Source: Leptospira sp. WS92.C1 (GTDB taxonomy: Bacteria > Spirochaetota > Leptospiria > Leptospirales > Leptospiraceae). Taken from it: a stretch of 64,000 nt of DNA. Position 1 is the stretch's first letter, and every line of letters starts with the position of its first letter. Shown here piece after piece: positions 12,612 through 28,437 of the stretch. A program made the position numbers and the translations under genes. The stretch is taken from positions 1,803,501-1,867,500 of the forward strand of contig NZ_CP162130.1 in the NCBI RefSeq assembly GCF_040833975.1, read 5' to 3'. The notes below the pieces were generated by a model. The model made no database searches, was not told where the DNA came from, and worked only from the letters and a program-made list of their open reading frames with translations.

Positions 12612-15325
12612 ATGATTCAAAACATTCTCCGGGTGATTCTCGGAAGCAAATTCGAAAGAGATCTCAAAAAACTCATCCCACTCGTAGGACAAATCAATTC
12701 CCTCGAAGAGAGAATGAAGACGTTAAGCGATGCGGATCTTTCTTCTCAGACCTTGAAATTTAGGGAGAGAATCGTAAAGGGGGAATCTTTGGATTCCATT
12801 CTTCCCGAGGCGTTTGCGACGGTCCGCGAAGTTTCTCAACGTACGATGGGCATGCGTCACTTCGACGTTCAGATGATGGGAGGAATTGCTCTTCACGGCG
12901 GCAATATCGCGGAGATGAAAACCGGGGAAGGGAAAACACTGACTTCCACGCTTTCGGTGTATCTGAACGCTCTTGCGAGTAAGGGAGTTCACGTGGTTAC
13001 CGTGAACGACTATCTTGCAAAACGGGACGCGAACTGGATGAAACCGATCTATGATTTTCTAGGAATCACAGTCGGTATCATTCAACACGATATGGATCAT
13101 GAACAGAGAAAGGTCGCTTATTCCGCGGATATCACATACGGAACCAACAATGAATTCGGGTTTGATTATCTGAGAGACAATATGGTCTCTCACAGGGATC
13201 ATAAGGTTCAGAGATCTCATTTCTACGCGATTGTGGACGAGGTTGACTCGATTCTAATCGACGAAGCAAGAACCCCTCTGATCATCTCCGGTTCCTCGGA
13301 CGAAACCACGGACAAATACGTTCGTATTAATAAAATCATTCCGAAACTCATCGAAAGCGAAGACTTCGAAGTAGACGAAAAGGCGCGTAACGTGCTTCTT
13401 TCGGAAAGAGGGGTTTCTCACGTGGAGGAAATTCTCGGAATCGATAACCTTTATGCTCCCGAAAACGTGGATCTTGTTCATCACGTTCATCAGGCTCTGA
13501 AAGCTCATAAGATCTTTCAAAAGGACGTCGACTATGTAGTTCAGGACGGAGAGGTCGTCATCGTGGACGAGTTTACGGGACGTTTGATGGCGGGAAGAAG
13601 ATACTCGGACGGACTTCATCAATCCCTGGAAGCAAAGGAAAACGTTACGATCGCGAGAGAATCCCAGACCCTCGCCTCGATCACATTCCAAAATTATTTT
13701 AGAATGTATGACAAACTTGCGGGGATGACCGGAACCGCGGACACCGAGGCCGAAGAATTCAGAAAAATCTACAACCTGGATGTAATCGTAATTCCGCCTA
13801 ACGTGACGGTCAAAAGAAAAGATTCTGCGGATCGGGTTTACAGAACCGAAAAGGAAAAGTTTGACGCAATTCTCGCCGAAATCAGGGATCTCCAGGCGAA
13901 CAAACAACCGGTTCTTGTGGGAACAATCTCGATCGAAAAATCGGAAGTCCTTTCCAGAATGTTGACCGCGGCAGCGATTCCGCATAATGTGTTGAACGCA
14001 AAATTCCACGAACGCGAAGCAGAGATCGTGGCAAACGCAGGGAAACCGGGTGCTGTGACCATCGCCACAAACATGGCGGGAAGGGGAACCGACATCGTTC
14101 TCGGGGGAGCTCAACTCCATAAGGAGAATCTGGAAACCTGGAAAGACGAGGACGATCTTGTCAGACAGTTTAAAGAATCCATTCTCAAACAAAATCTGGA
14201 ACATGCAGAATCTTTAATGCAAAAAATGGAATCCGGATCGAAACAAAAAAGAGCCTCTGAGATTCTACAATCCGTAAAAATTTGGAAAAAAAATCACGAC
14301 GAAGTTTTGACTGCGGGCGGTCTTCATATTCTTGGGACCGAAAGACACGAAGCCAGAAGGATCGACAATCAGCTTCGTGGTCGTTCCGGACGTCAGGGTG
14401 ATCCGGGTTCGAGTCGATTTTATCTTTCCTTACAAGACGACTTGATGCGGATCTTCGGTTCGGACCGGATTGCCGGTTTGATGAAATGGGCCAATATGCC
14501 CGAAGGTCAGGAGATCGAGAGTAAGATGGTGAGTAACGCGATTGCGAGGGCTCAGAAGCGAGTCGAAGGTCATAACTTCGACATTCGGAAACATCTCCTC
14601 GAATACGACGACGTCATGAATCGTCAGAGAATCGTGATCTACAAAATGAGAAACGATGTCCTGGAAAACGAAGACATCGCCCCTCTGATATTGGGTTTTA
14701 TCGAAGAATCCGTGGAAAATCAGGTAGTGACCCACTGCGAAGGAAGCAATCCCTCCGCTTGGAATCTCGAGTCTCTCAAAGAATGGCTCGTCGGTCTGGA
14801 TCTTCAGGTTGAAATCAGCGAAAACGATTTTAAGAAAACAAAAAATCCTCAGCTCGCCCTGTTTGATACGATCAATGCGGCGGCAAAAGCGCGTTACGAA
14901 GCAAGGGGAGAACAGGTCGGAAAAGACATCTGGAAACTCCTGGAAAGAAATATTTTTCTGGATATTCTCGATCATCGATGGAAAGAACACCTCTATTCGA
15001 TGGATCATCTCAGAGAAGGAATCTGGACCGTAGGTTACAGCGAAAGAAATCCTCTTGTGGAATACAAACTGCAAGGTTTTAGAATGTTCGACGTTGCGAT
15101 CGAAAATCTCAAAAACGAAGTGGTGAACTTTTTGTTCCGTGTGGAAGTGAGTGAAAATTCCAAACTTCCCGAAGAGAGAAAAGAATATAAAAAAGTCGGT
15201 CAAGAAATTACCGGGGGATTCGAACAGCTTTCCGGATCCAAACGTTCTCAAAATGGGGCCGGTGTTACGGTCACTACGAGTTCCGGTGGCGGGACCGAGC
15301 GAAAAACGAGTCGGAGACGCAAACG

Positions 15326-15329
<4 letters not shown>
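12612..15329 (+). CDS. secA: preprotein translocase ATPase SecA
   Basis: 905 residues, full length for SecA. Walker A is [10 protein letters not shown] (residues 101-110), Walker B/DEAD-like [19 protein letters not shown] around 206, the translocation Tyr-finger region follows, [13 protein letters not shown] and [19 protein letters not shown] mark helicase motifs V and VI, and the helical scaffold contains [12 protein letters not shown]. It drives protein export through SecYEG. The C-terminus ends in a basic Thr/Arg-rich tail (TSRRRKR) and lacks the CxCxnCH zinc motif that binds SecB in proteobacteria. Start ATG at 12612 gives the usual [17 protein letters not shown] opening. Confidence 0.98.
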
Positions 15330-15823
<494 letters not shown>

Positions 15824-15922
15824 CTTTTTAGGAGTACATCTTGGATTTTGTGCCATTTTTTTGAGCAGTGAGACTCAAAAATCATTTGTAAGCCCGAGTC
15901 TTTCTTCAAATTGTGGACTTGA

Positions 15923-16291
15923 ATGCGAGCCAATTGGGTCCACAAGCTTCTGATTTTAATCCTTACCGCGGTGATTGTATTGCCCTCGGAGGAAGACGGA
16001 GCATTTGATCTCGCATTTTTGGATGTTCAAGGCGGGGAAGTTCATTCTGCCTTTACAAAACGCATTCACAAAAAAGACGCCCCCAACCAGATCCAATCCG
16101 CATTGGAAAATCAGGACTACGGACTCTGTTTAAGAAGTCGTTATGACTTTTTAGATCTTGTATTTTCCGGTTTTTTTGAACTTTCCAGAGTCGAAATTCA
16201 CTTCTATTCTCAAAAATTCAACGCGCCGAAAACAAATTTTAGTTACTTACTCTCCGTACTTTTGTTAAACTTACCTCCCCCCATCGTTTGA
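15923..16291 (+). CDS. hypothetical protein, exported
   Basis: 122 residues with a short hydrophobic N-terminus (HKLLILILTAVIVLPSEEDG) that could be a signal peptide. The rest has two Cys-free amphipathic stretches and a hydrophobic C-terminal end (YLLSVLLLNLPPPIV). No family recognised. It lies upstream of the metal-efflux operon on the same strand but is separated from it by a palindromic site at 16347-16365, so membership of that operon is uncertain. Confidence 0.5.
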   Translation: MRANWVHKLLILILTAVIVLPSEEDGAFDLAFLDVQGGEVHSAFTKRIHKKDAPNQIQSALENQDYGLCLRSRYDFLDLVFSGFFELSRVEIHFYSQKFNAPKTNFSYLLSVLLLNLPPPIV

Positions 16292-16346
16292 TTCTTTCTT
16301 TCATTCTAAATCTTCAATTTTAAAAGATAGGCTTAAATTTTCTCGT

Positions 16347-16365
16347 TTTAGTGCTAAGCACTAAA
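16347..16365. promoter_or_regulatory. 19-bp palindrome, operator candidate for efflux operon
   Basis: TTTAGTGCT-A-AGCACTAAA: perfect 9-bp inverted repeat with one central base, 77 bp before the ATG of the CzcC-like gene. The symmetry and position fit the binding site of a dimeric repressor (for example MarR-, TetR- or Fur-type). No regulator gene is adjacent, so the protein that binds it is unknown. Confidence 0.55.
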
Positions 16366-16441
16366 CCTGAATGAAAACAGAAACAAAGAATTTTGGCGAA
16401 TCGCGCAGCTTGATTCGTAAACATACAAACTTGGAAAACCT

Positions 16442-17857
<1,416 letters not shown>

Positions 17858-17858
17858 C

Positions 17859-18859
<1,001 letters not shown>

Positions 18860-18860
<1 letters not shown>

Positions 18861-19600
18861 TGAGAATCAATCAATTCATCAGAGTCGCTCTGATAGTTAC
18901 ATTCTATTTTTCTTATTCTTCGGTCTTTGCTCAGGATTCTTACAAAAAGACCGCGATCACCAAAGACGAGGAAGTCGCTCCGGATTGGAATTCGGACCCG
19001 GATCGTAAAACTCAATTTGGAAAGGACGAGGACGATTCAAAATCTCCCGTAACTCCCAAGTCGACGAACTTTCTCGTTTACGGCGCGAGCGTCGGATCTC
19101 CGGGAAGTATCAATCTCAATCTCGGGTATTATTATAAGGACTTCGTTTTGAGAGTTTCCGGTGGAAAGTGGAATTCTCATTGGTGGGGAGGGCAGGTCGA
19201 TCTCGGTTATACTTTTTGGAAAACCCCTGTAATCGCACATAGTGTTTCTATTGTATTCGGAAAGTTTGAAGTAGATCCGTTTCAACCCGAAATCGGTCGA
19301 GGTGGACAAAATTCGTATCCTTCCGGTTCTTCTTTTCCAGGATATCAACACAGGGATCCTACGTATGAGGATTTGATCCTACGTTCCTATGTTGCGGAAC
19401 AGAATCCGGAACTGGCCTTGTATCTCGAACACGAAAGCCGCGATAGACAGAAGGTTCATTTGAACCAGCAATACGTCGGTTTAACCTACGATTTTCTACT
19501 GGGAAATTTCTTTCTTCAAGTGGGCGGCGGGATCGGTAAAGGGGATTATAAAAATCCTCAGTTGCTTATTCAGATGGGCTATTTATTTGATACGAGATAA
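18860..19600 (+). CDS. predicted outer-membrane beta-strand protein in the efflux operon
   Basis: 246 residues. Signal peptide ending near FAQD (residue 25), a charged linker, then glycine/aromatic-rich alternating segments ([31 protein letters not shown] is the pattern) and a C-terminal strand ending in FDTR, as in small outer-membrane barrels. It sits between the adaptor and pump genes with tight spacing, where CzcCBA operons usually have nothing. A leptospiral accessory protein of the pump is therefore inferred. No known family recognised. Confidence 0.7.
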
Positions 19601-19634
19601 TATCTATGAAAATTCTAAATTTAGGAATTGAATC

Positions 19635-22600
19635 ATGATCCGTAATTTACTCGAAACAGTTCTTCGTTTTCGTGCAGCTACTTTAGCCGCATCCGTAGCG
19701 GCCATTATTTTTGGAATTTGGGCTTGGATTGATATTAGAAAAGAAGCATATTCCGATATCGCCGACACTCAGGTTCGTCTTATCGCTAAGTTTCCTGGAA
19801 AGGCCGCGGTCGAAGTGGAGGAGCGTGTAACGATTCCGATCGAACGGGTTTTGAACGCGATTCCTAAAGTAGCGGTTCGAAGATCGAGGACGATCAACGG
19901 TCTTGTAGTATTTCAGTTCGTATTCGAAGACGGAACAGACGATTACTTTGCAAGAACGAGACTTTTGGAAAGAGTACGGGACGCGGACATCCCCGAAGGG
20001 GTCGAACCTACTTTGGGACCTATGAGTTCCCCCGTAGGAGAGATCTTTCGATATGTTGTAGAATCCAAAGCCAATCATACTCAGATGGAACTTAGAACGA
20101 TCCAGGACTGGGTGATCATGCCGAAGATGTTGCAGATCCCGGGGATCGCAGATGTGGTCACGTTCGGAGGTTTACCGAAACAATATCACATAGTTACCAC
20201 TCCTGACAAACTGATTCGTTATCGGCTCACGATCGAAGATGTGATCTTAGCGATTCAAAGAAATAATCTCAACACAGGCGGAAACTTACTTTTACAAGGA
20301 GAGCAAGGATTTCCGATTCGATCCTTAGGTGCGATTCGCGAACCGAGACATATCGAAAATATCGTAGTAAAAACCGAGAACGGTGTTCCCGTATTTATCC
20401 GTGATTTAGGAAGTGTGGAAATTTCCCATCCGATTCCGAGCGGTGTTCTCGGTTATACGATTCAAAACGATCAAGAAGGTCTAATCGATGTGGATTCTTC
20501 CGTACAGGGTTTGGTCGCAATCCGGCGTTGGGGTGATCCTAATATCATGGGAGAACGGATCCGAGCCAGAGTCAAAGAAATCAACGAGAATTATCTTCCC
20601 TCGGATGTTCAAATGCGAACCACATACGATCGATCGGATCTCGTAAATTACACTTTAAGAACGATCGGAAAAACTCTGGTGGAAGGGGTGGTCGTCGTCA
20701 GTTTAGTGCTTATCTTTTTTATCGGAAGCGTCAAGGCCTCCTTGGTCGTCGTAGCCACGATTCCGTTCGCGATGTTGTTCGCTTTTTCTCTGATGACCTT
20801 GACCGGAATTCCAGCCAGCTTACTCTCGTTAGGCGCCATCGACTTCGGGATCATTGTGGATGGCGCCGTGATCATGGTGGAAAACATCATGCGCCGATAT
20901 AGGGACGCCTCCCATACCGATAAAACCAAGGGAATCATCCGATTTACAGTGGAATCCGCTTCCGAAGTTGGAACGGAAATCATATTCTCCATTCTCATCA
21001 TCATCCTTGCTTATCTTCCGATTTTTTCTTTTGAAAGAATCGAAGGTCGGCTTTTTAAACCGATGGCCTTTACGATCTCGTTTGCGATTCTAGGCGCGCT
21101 CATTTTTGCGATGACTGCGATCCCGGTGATGATGTCTTATATCTACCGAAATTATTTTGAATCCGCAAATCCAGGACCGATTGAATGGCATAACCCGATT
21201 TATGAATGGCTGGAACGAAAATACGAAAGGCTGATCGAATATCTCGTCGAGAGATCCAAACGAGTCGTCACGATTTGTTTTACCGTAGTCGGATCGCTTC
21301 TTGTGGTCGGCGGTATGTCGCTTGGAACCGAATTCTTACCGGAGATGGACGAGGGCGGTTTTAATTTAAGAATTTTCTTTCCAGTAGGAATCTCCTTACC
21401 GGAGTCCAGAAAGTTCATGCCTAAAATCAGACAGATGATCTATAAGAACGAACAGGTCAACGTCGTATTGTCTCAGTTGGGAAGAAACGACGATGGAACC
21501 GATCCGCTTCCTCCGAACCGATTGGAAGTCCTTGTCGGTTTAAAAGATTACGACGACTGGAAGGAAAAAATCACCAAAACCGAATTGCTCCTCCGAATGA
21601 GAAACGACTTGGAAGCCGGGCTTCCCGGAGCGCGTGTGAGTTTTTCTCAACCGATCATGGACAACTTATCGGAAGCGATCATGGGAACCATTGCAGACTT
21701 AGCGGTATTTGTTTCCGGAAACGACTTAAAAGTGATGCGTAAGGTTGCCACGGAAATTTTAGACATCGTTAAGGATATGAAAGGCGCAAGCGAATATGGG
21801 ATCGAACAGGAAGCGGACAGCTCTCAGTTGACCATTCGAATCGATCGAGAAGCCGCCGCTCGTTTCGGAATCAACGTGAGTGATATCCAGCAGATGGTGG
21901 AAGCAGCCATCGGGATGCAGAGAATTGATACTCTCTACGAAGGTCCTTCGGACATTCCTCCGAAAACTCCCGCAAGATTCGGGATCGTAGTCCGTTTTTC
22001 CAAAGACTATCGCACTTCCAAAAGAGCGATAGAGAACATGCCGATCATTTCTCCGAAAGGAGAACGGATTCCTCTTTCCGAAGTCGCTGCTGTATCCTTG
22101 GAAGACGGACCGACCATGATTTTTCGTCAAGAAGGTAGAAGAACCGTAACGGTTCGTACTAATATTCGAGGACGGGATCAGGGAGGATTTGTCGCCGAAC
22201 TGAGGAAACGAGTACAGCAAAAAATCAAACTCCCGGAAGGATACGAGGTTCGTTACGGCGGTCAGTATGAAAACCTATCCAGGGTGGGAACTCGTCTGAT
22301 GATTGTGATTCCGTTTACGATCGCGATTATCTTCGCAGTGTTGTATATGCTTTATAGAAACTTTAAGTATGTCTACGTCGCTCTGGCTTGTCTTCCGCTT
22401 TCCCTCGTGGGTGGGATTTACGCACTCTTGATACGGGGTTATTATTTTAACGTTTCCGGAGGTGTGGGTTTTATTTCCCTCTTCGGAATCGCGACGATGG
22501 CGGGGGTACTTTTTGTATCCAGAACCAATCACCTTTTGAAGGAAGACGACGATATCAGCGTCAGAGAGGCGGTAAAAAAAGCCGCAGTCATTCAGTTGAG

Positions 22601-22970
22601 ACCGATGTTGATGACCATGCTTTTGGCATTGTTGGGTCTGATCCCCGCTACCTTAGCCTCTGGGGTCGGTTCCGATATTCAGAGGCCTTTGGCGACTGTG
22701 ATCGTAGGTGGATTGTTTTCGGCTTTATTTTTAGTTCTTACGGTACTTCCTTCTCTTTATCTCATTCTCGTGGGAGAAAGAAAGACATTCGGGATTGCTC
22801 GTAAAAAAGAAACCTTGGCTCCTTATTCTTATCTGGATCAGTATTCTTTGGAAGAATATGAGACCGATGAAGCGGATTCTACCAAAGACGATGGAAACGG
22901 TAGGAAAAAGACTCCTTCTACTCCCAAGCACAAGAAGAATAAGACTTCGCCCAAGACTAAGAGAAAATAA
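19635..22970 (+). CDS. czcA: heavy-metal RND pump, CzcA/CusA family
   Basis: 1111 residues, 12 membrane segments arranged 1+5 twice with two large periplasmic domains. TM4 carries the metal-pump signature [18 protein letters not shown], whose Asp-Asp-Glu spacing is that of the CzcA-type (divalent cation) group. [23 protein letters not shown] marks the second half. The C-terminus (about 1065-1111) is a Lys/Thr/Ser-rich cytoplasmic tail with [16 protein letters not shown] basic repeats, longer than in standard CzcA. It exports Co/Zn/Cd-type cations by proton antiport; specificity is inferred from the signature only. Confidence 0.95.
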   Translation: MIRNLLETVLRFRAATLAASVAAIIFGIWAWIDIRKEAYSDIADTQVRLIAKFPGKAAVEVEERVTIPIERVLNAIPKVAVRRSRTINGLVVFQFVFEDGTDDYFARTRLLERVRDADIPEGVEPTLGPMSSPVGEIFRYVVESKANHTQMELRTIQDWVIMPKMLQIPGIADVVTFGGLPKQYHIVTTPDKLIRYRLTIEDVILAIQRNNLNTGGNLLLQGEQGFPIRSLGAIREPRHIENIVVKTENGVPVFIRDLGSVEISHPIPSGVLGYTIQNDQEGLIDVDSSVQGLVAIRRWGDPNIMGERIRARVKEINENYLPSDVQMRTTYDRSDLVNYTLRTIGKTLVEGVVVVSLVLIFFIGSVKASLVVVATIPFAMLFAFSLMTLTGIPASLLSLGAIDFGIIVDGAVIMVENIMRRYRDASHTDKTKGIIRFTVESASEVGTEIIFSILIIILAYLPIFSFERIEGRLFKPMAFTISFAILGALIFAMTAIPVMMSYIYRNYFESANPGPIEWHNPIYEWLERKYERLIEYLVERSKRVVTICFTVVGSLLVVGGMSLGTEFLPEMDEGGFNLRIFFPVGISLPESRKFMPKIRQMIYKNEQVNVVLSQLGRNDDGTDPLPPNRLEVLVGLKDYDDWKEKITKTELLLRMRNDLEAGLPGARVSFSQPIMDNLSEAIMGTIADLAVFVSGNDLKVMRKVATEILDIVKDMKGASEYGIEQEADSSQLTIRIDREAAARFGINVSDIQQMVEAAIGMQRIDTLYEGPSDIPPKTPARFGIVVRFSKDYRTSKRAIENMPIISPKGERIPLSEVAAVSLEDGPTMIFRQEGRRTVTVRTNIRGRDQGGFVAELRKRVQQKIKLPEGYEVRYGGQYENLSRVGTRLMIVIPFTIAIIFAVLYMLYRNFKYVYVALACLPLSLVGGIYALLIRGYYFNVSGGVGFISLFGIATMAGVLFVSRTNHLLKEDDDISVREAVKKAAVIQLRPMLMTMLLALLGLIPATLASGVGSDIQRPLATVIVGGLFSALFLVLTVLPSLYLILVGERKTFGIARKKETLAPYSYLDQYSLEEYETDEADSTKDDGNGRKKTPSTPKHKKNKTSPKTKRK

Positions 22971-23248
22971 ATGGAACCAAACAACGTGTAGGCGGACAAA
23001 TTCGGTTCTCTGTTTTTCTTTGGATCGGTAGTTTGAAACAAACGATCATTCATTACCGTAGGATCCGAAAGTTTTAAAGTGGGGATCGTTTTCATCAGAA
23101 CGATTCTCATTTTATCCTGCTTAAAAAAGTGGATTTAAGAATTGGGAAGTCTGGAGATCGATTGAAATTAGATTCGTTTTAAAGAAAGTTATTTACACAG
23201 TATTGCCGACAACGCCATCTTATGATCTGTTTTATGCTTTCTCTTTTT
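22971..23248. other. intergenic region between convergent genes
   Basis: About 280 bp between the convergent ends of czcA and the porin gene. No coding character or repeat was seen apart from the terminator hairpin that follows at 23249. Confidence 0.45.
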
Positions 23249-23281
23249 AAAAAAAAGGCGCCCTACGAAGAGCGCCTTTTT
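23249..23281 (-). terminator. bidirectional intrinsic terminator
   Basis: A-run, then stem AAAGGCGC ... GCGCCTTT with a loop of about 11 nt, then a T-run on either strand. It lies just past the stop of the porin gene on the minus strand and can also end transcripts coming from czcA. Confidence 0.75.
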
Positions 23282-23304
23282 GCTCAGGATGTTTTTACCA
23301 AGTC

Positions 23305-24918
23305 TTAGAACTTAGCAACCACCCCTAAGGTAATACCATACTGGTGATCTTGTTTGTCGCCTTTTTGGTCAACAAACTGCTTTCCTGCCGCCCAGTCTCT
23401 ACGAAGATCCAATTTGATCAGAAGGTTTTCGGTAAAGTTCCAAACAGGAGTAATGGTCAGCGTTTTGTACTGTCCGTAGTTTGCAGTTCCACTATAATCC
23501 TTGTAGTTGTCCTTATCGATAAACACTTCCTTGATCTGCGCAGTGGTCAAACCGAGGGCCGCGATATTTGGATCCGTGTTTAGGGCATCCAATACCAATT
23601 GGGCTTTTGCATCATCTTCAGCTTGTTTAGAAATACTCAGAAAGCTGTTTGGACCCATGAACGGGTTGAAGGTGGTTAGAGCGCCGTTGTTACGTTTGTC
23701 GTCGATATACTCCGCTCTGATGTTCACACCCCAAGATTCATTGATTTTAAACTTCGCCCAGATACCATAGGCTTTGTAAGTAGACTTCACATCGCGTTTG
23801 TTGTTGAGACCGTTGATCAGAGTCGTTCCGTTGAACTGTTCCGCTCCGGTTGCATCCACGTTGTAACGTCTTTGATCCAATCCGTTTTGAGCCAAAGAAC
23901 CGCTTTTTTCACTCCAAGTATAGTCAAAATCTACGGTGATCTTATCCGTCGGTGTAACGGAAATGATCCCGTGGTTCATGAACCAGTAGTCTTTGTCGTA
24001 TTTTGCTCTTCCTGGAGCATAACCCGAAATTCCAAGATCGTTTGCAATAGCAGCCTTGGTAGGATCGACACGAGCCGTTCCTAAATCGCTGGAATACAAA
24101 GTGTTCCAGGTGATGGCCAGTTTATCTTCGATAATTTGTCCTTTGAGCTGTGTTCCGACGGCTTTTCTTTCAGAAGCTCCTTCTACAAAGTAGTTTTTTG
24201 AACTGATAAAAGCTCCGTTGGTAGCCGGGTCCCCGATTGTAGTTTGAGGATTGATGTAACCAGTTCCCCCACCACTGTTATAGACATAAAAGGTTCCAGC
24301 CCATTTATCCGTAAACTGTGTTGTTAAGCGAGCACCGGTATGAATGAAAGGGATTGTATTTTGGAATATGGCCCCGATCGAGTAGTTTGGGTTGCTCATC
24401 GATTCGATCAATTCGTAACCGATATGAGTCGCCATCTTACCAACGTCCAATGTCATCCCTTTTAAAACTGGAAAATACAAGCTTACATAAGCTTGTTTTA
24501 ATAGGTTGTAGTTGTAAACACCGCTACTTTGAGCATAAAGACCTTCTTGGTATGCGTTGTTCAAACCGTTTTGAAAATCCACACGAAATCCCCAAGGAGA
24601 ACTCTTTTCGGCGGCTTTTTGGATTGTAAGGGCAGCCGCGTTGACTGCGAAGTTCTTATTGTTGGTTTCGAATGCTCTGGTTGTATCGACATCGTTTCCT
24701 TGAAGAGGATTGAGATTATACATATAGTACACGTCTACAAACCCGGAAAATTCTACTTGATCATACCATTTCTTATCTTCTGGCTCGGCTGCTTTTGCCG
24801 GCGCAGGCGCAACTGCTGCATCTGTAGCAGGTTTTTTTCCAGTCTGGGCAAAGACTTGGGAAGTTCCTACAAAGCAGAGGACAGAGGCGACGAGGCCTAA
24901 TGTTTTTATTCTCATCAT
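23305..24918 (-). CDS. outer-membrane beta-barrel porin (BBP2/OmpL-like)
   Basis: 537 residues. Signal peptide [24 protein letters not shown] (cleaved around 24), Ala/Pro-rich linker (30-48), then [21 protein letters not shown], the typical first strand of BBP2-type porins. Many alternating strands follow ([20 protein letters not shown]), ending in the C-terminal strand [11 protein letters not shown] with a terminal Phe. No TonB box or plug domain is visible. A passive diffusion or anion channel of the outer membrane is likely; substrate unknown. Monocistronic, with a terminator after its stop. Confidence 0.85.
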   Translation of the reverse strand: MMRIKTLGLVASVLCFVGTSQVFAQTGKKPATDAAVAPAPAKAAEPEDKKWYDQVEFSGFVDVYYMYNLNPLQGNDVDTTRAFETNNKNFAVNAAALTIQKAAEKSSPWGFRVDFQNGLNNAYQEGLYAQSSGVYNYNLLKQAYVSLYFPVLKGMTLDVGKMATHIGYELIESMSNPNYSIGAIFQNTIPFIHTGARLTTQFTDKWAGTFYVYNSGGGTGYINPQTTIGDPATNGAFISSKNYFVEGASERKAVGTQLKGQIIEDKLAITWNTLYSSDLGTARVDPTKAAIANDLGISGYAPGRAKYDKDYWFMNHGIISVTPTDKITVDFDYTWSEKSGSLAQNGLDQRRYNVDATGAEQFNGTTLINGLNNKRDVKSTYKAYGIWAKFKINESWGVNIRAEYIDDKRNNGALTTFNPFMGPNSFLSISKQAEDDAKAQLVLDALNTDPNIAALGLTTAQIKEVFIDKDNYKDYSGTANYGQYKTLTITPVWNFTENLLIKLDLRRDWAAGKQFVDQKGDKQDHQYGITLGVVAKF

Positions 24919-25107
24919 TCTCCTAAATCTCCTATGCCCTTTATATGCAATATGCGTGCCAAAGCTTAAATTTTAGAATTTAGCTAAAAAAAGAGCAGAT
25001 TTAGGCATATCTTTAGGAATGTTGTGCTTAGAAAATAGGGCAAGAGCAAATAATGGCGTTTTTTATTGGGACAAATGCTTAAAAATCGAACAAATCTGGA
25101 TATTAGA

Positions 25108-26409
25108 CTATCCCGGAATATAAGATAGGAGAGTTTCTTTTTGATTTTTGGACGGATCTTCCAAAACCAAGGACAAAAGTTGTACCAAAATGGCTCCCAT
25201 TTCCTTGGGAGGAAGTTCTGGACGGTGTTTGAGAATATCCTCTCCGCGAAGGGCCAATTCGGTGACCAGCAAGGGGTGCGGCTCTTTTACTAACGCCAGG
25301 ACTTTCTCAACGGGGAGATTCTTTTTGAGATGGGGCTGATAGACATAGATAAGATGGAGAATGTGGTTTGTCAGAACCTCCAGATTCTCCCTACCTCCGT
25401 GAATGCAGATTGGATGCAAAAGAACTTTTCGGATTTCCGTGTCCGTCGCTTCCGAACCCGCAAAACGGTTGAAGATCGAATCGAGTATCGCGACAAAGAA
25501 CAAGGAATCTTTTGTGTTTTGATTCGAATACTTGAGATCCTTGAAAAACTGTTTTGAGTCGTTGGTGACTTGAAACGAACCGAACAGCCAAGCATGCAGA
25601 TAACAAAGACGTAGGCTCAGTGGATGCGCAGGGATCTCTTGGATTCTTTCTCCTGAAGGTAGATTTTTTAAAGAATAGAGTTTTGCGTTTGTAAACAATT
25701 CTAAGATCTGAAACTCTTGGAGAAGCTTTAAAGACGGATACGGATCCTTGCTTTTGAGCGTTTTGTTGAGTTCGTCGTGAACCCTTTCCTTGGAAACCTT
25801 TGCGGTGATGTTTCTACAACTTGCGATCGCCTTGGCGGTTTCCGGATCCAAAGTAAACCCAAGACTGCTCACAAAACGAATCGCGCGGATGGGACGAAGA
25901 CCGTCTTCCGTAAATCTTTGGATCGGATTTCCGATCGTACGAATGATTTTGTTTTTGATATCGGACAAACCCTCGTGTTCGTCCACAAGACGTTTGGTCT
26001 CCAGATCGAGAGCGAGAGCGTTGATCGTAAAGTCCCTGCGTTTTAAGTCCTCACTCAAAGAAACACCGAATTCCACGTTTTCGGGTCTTCTTCCGTCCAC
26101 ATAATCTATATCTTTGCGAAATGTTGTGATTTCATAGGCACGATCGGCAATGAGAACGGTTACGGTTCCGTGTTTCAAACCGGTGGGAACGGTTCTTTTA
26201 AACAGAGAGAGAATCTGTTCGGGCAAAAGAGAAGTCGTAAGGTCGAATTCTTCCGGTGTTTTGGACAATACCAGATCTCGAACGGATCCACCGACTACAA
26301 AACATTCCCCACCTTGAGCTCCGATGGTTTTGGCAAGATAGGAGATATCGTCTCGGAAAGGTTGTGGAATTTTTGAAATGAGGAGCGCGACCGAATCGAC
26401 GTTAGTCAT
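25108..26409 (-). CDS. CCA-adding enzyme / poly(A) polymerase family
   Basis: 433 residues. The nucleotidyltransferase head has [12 protein letters not shown] (residues about 37-48) and PEEFDLTTS (52-60), where the usual DxD is ExD; ITTFRKD and [12 protein letters not shown] follow (motif C), then [15 protein letters not shown] (motif D/E). The C-terminal body is helical. The family adds CCA to tRNA or poly(A) to RNA. None of the three tRNA genes here encodes CCA, which fits a need for the tRNA activity. It overlaps the lipoprotein gene ahead of it by 8 nt and is the last gene of that four-gene run. Confidence 0.88.
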   Translation of the reverse strand: MTNVDSVALLISKIPQPFRDDISYLAKTIGAQGGECFVVGGSVRDLVLSKTPEEFDLTTSLLPEQILSLFKRTVPTGLKHGTVTVLIADRAYEITTFRKDIDYVDGRRPENVEFGVSLSEDLKRRDFTINALALDLETKRLVDEHEGLSDIKNKIIRTIGNPIQRFTEDGLRPIRAIRFVSSLGFTLDPETAKAIASCRNITAKVSKERVHDELNKTLKSKDPYPSLKLLQEFQILELFTNAKLYSLKNLPSGERIQEIPAHPLSLRLCYLHAWLFGSFQVTNDSKQFFKDLKYSNQNTKDSLFFVAILDSIFNRFAGSEATDTEIRKVLLHPICIHGGRENLEVLTNHILHLIYVYQPHLKKNLPVEKVLALVKEPHPLLVTELALRGEDILKHRPELPPKEMGAILVQLLSLVLEDPSKNQKETLLSYIPG

Positions 26410-26740
26410 TTTGAATCATTTTTTTCCAAAGATTTCCGTATCGATTTCTGAGAGTTTCGTTGTTTTGCAGAATGGTATCGATCTGTTTTTTCCATTCGGG
26501 ATCCACTGTGATCTGGCTAAACGGAAGTTCTATCTTTTCGGATAGGATCCGATCGATTCCCAGAGCGGTTTTTTCGGTCGCGATCGAACAAAGATCCTTT
26601 GTATCTTCGGTTTCCTTTTCGGATAAACAGAGGAGGACCATCTCCTCAAACTTTTCTTCCTTTTGTAACTTGGACAGTTTGTCTTTGAGGGAGTTCCCAC
26701 ACTGAACCAGAATCAAACAGCAGATAAGTGTGCAGACCAT
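26402..26740 (-). CDS. small lipoprotein
   Basis: 112 residues from the ATG at 26740 ([14 protein letters not shown]), a signal peptide with lipobox LVQC and lipidation at Cys14. The frame opens further upstream but that part would overlap the RNase HI gene. The mature part is helical and charged, with Cys residues ([15 protein letters not shown]) reminiscent of Leptospira TIGR04454-type lipoproteins. Function unknown. Its stop overlaps the start of the CCA-enzyme gene by 8 nt. Confidence 0.65.
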   Translation of the reverse strand: MVCTLICCLILVQCGNSLKDKLSKLQKEEKFEEMVLLCLSEKETEDTKDLCSIATEKTALGIDRILSEKIELPFSQITVDPEWKKQIDTILQNNETLRNRYGNLWKKMIQND

Positions 26741-26786
26741 TCTTCCTACATTGGAAAACAGGGAAGAATGAAAGAAGAAAGGAAGT

Positions 26787-27176
26787 TTACTTTTTAAAGG
26801 CTTCGTTTGCGAGTTTGTCGGCGAGAGCATTTTTTTCACGGGGAACATGGGTAATCTGGAAAGTGTGCAGGGAAGAAACGAGTTTGTCCACTTCCTTTTT
26901 ATATTCCAAAAGATTGGGGTGTTTGACTTTATATCTTCCTGTGACCTGTCTAACTACGAGTTCCGAATCCATAAACGCATGAACGGAATCGAACTTTCTA
27001 CGAATGCATTCTTCCAGACCTCGTTTGAGGGCGCTCCATTCTGCGACGTTGTTCGTAGTTTCACCGATGAGTTCCGAAAGCGTAAATTCCTCTTTTTCAT
27101 TCACAAGTCCCGCGACTCCGATCGAAGAAGGGCCAGGGTTTCCCTTCGAGGCTCCGTCGCAGTAAATCGAAATCAA
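26787..27176 (-). CDS. ribonuclease HI family protein
   Basis: 129 residues, the length of short RNase HI. Catalytic acids are Asp7 in [15 protein letters not shown], Glu in the [15 protein letters not shown] helix, Asp in [12 protein letters not shown] and a late Asp in [11 protein letters not shown]. It cleaves the RNA strand of RNA-DNA hybrids or acts as an Rnh-like reverse-transcriptase-type nuclease. The basic handle of E. coli RnhA is missing, as in many bacterial homologues. It overlaps the upstream membrane-protein gene by 4 nt (ATGA). Confidence 0.92.
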   Translation of the reverse strand: MISIYCDGASKGNPGPSSIGVAGLVNEKEEFTLSELIGETTNNVAEWSALKRGLEECIRRKFDSVHAFMDSELVVRQVTGRYKVKHPNLLEYKKEVDKLVSSLHTFQITHVPREKNALADKLANEAFKK

Positions 27177-27490
27177 GAGTTTCGATCTCCTCTGGTTTTA
27201 TCGATCACAAAGTCAACCGGTTTCCACACGATTACAAAAAACAAAAGTAAGAATCCTTTGATCAGGGCGCTGATACTATTTAGAATGAATTCCAAAACCC
27301 AATTGGTAAAGGAATAAAACGTTTCCGGAATTGTAAGCGTAAGAAGAAAGGAGATCAGTCCAAGACCCAAAAGAATCAGTTGAAACACGGCGTTTCCGTT
27401 CAGAAAGGAGAAGAGACTGGCAATTGTAAAAAATAAGGCTAAACGAAGGCCGCGTTTTTTGATTTCAAAATTCATAAAAAGAGTGTGCAT
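27173..27490 (-). CDS. small membrane protein (SxtJ-like)
   Basis: 105 residues (100 if the second ATG at 27475 is used) with two close TM segments (LALFFTIASLFSFL, FQLILLGLGLISFLL) and a third (LLLFFVIVW), then the polar end DKTRGDRNS. The pattern NWV ... LNSISALIKGFLLLFFVIVWKP is like the SxtJ family of short membrane proteins found near polysaccharide genes. The assignment is weak. It heads the RNase HI - lipoprotein - CCA-enzyme run. Confidence 0.6.
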   Translation of the reverse strand: MHTLFMNFEIKKRGLRLALFFTIASLFSFLNGNAVFQLILLGLGLISFLLTLTIPETFYSFTNWVLEFILNSISALIKGFLLLFFVIVWKPVDFVIDKTRGDRNS

Positions 27491-27551
27491 CTTCTACGTT
27501 GTTGATCCTTGCACGAGATTTGAGTTTCCTGCCATACTGAAAACAACCGTA

Positions 27552-27583
<32 letters not shown>

Positions 27584-27615
27584 TACTCCGGGAGAATCTG
27601 TCAGACTTTCCAAAG

Positions 27616-28383
<768 letters not shown>

Positions 28384-28437
28384 AAGAATTTCCCCTCTAA
28401 ATCATACTTGTCAGTTCCGTTTCCTCCCGTAGAACGG

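Noticed and set aside
13254..15251. Long antisense open frames across secA
   Set aside because: They lie opposite a clear full-length SecA and have no protein-like composition.
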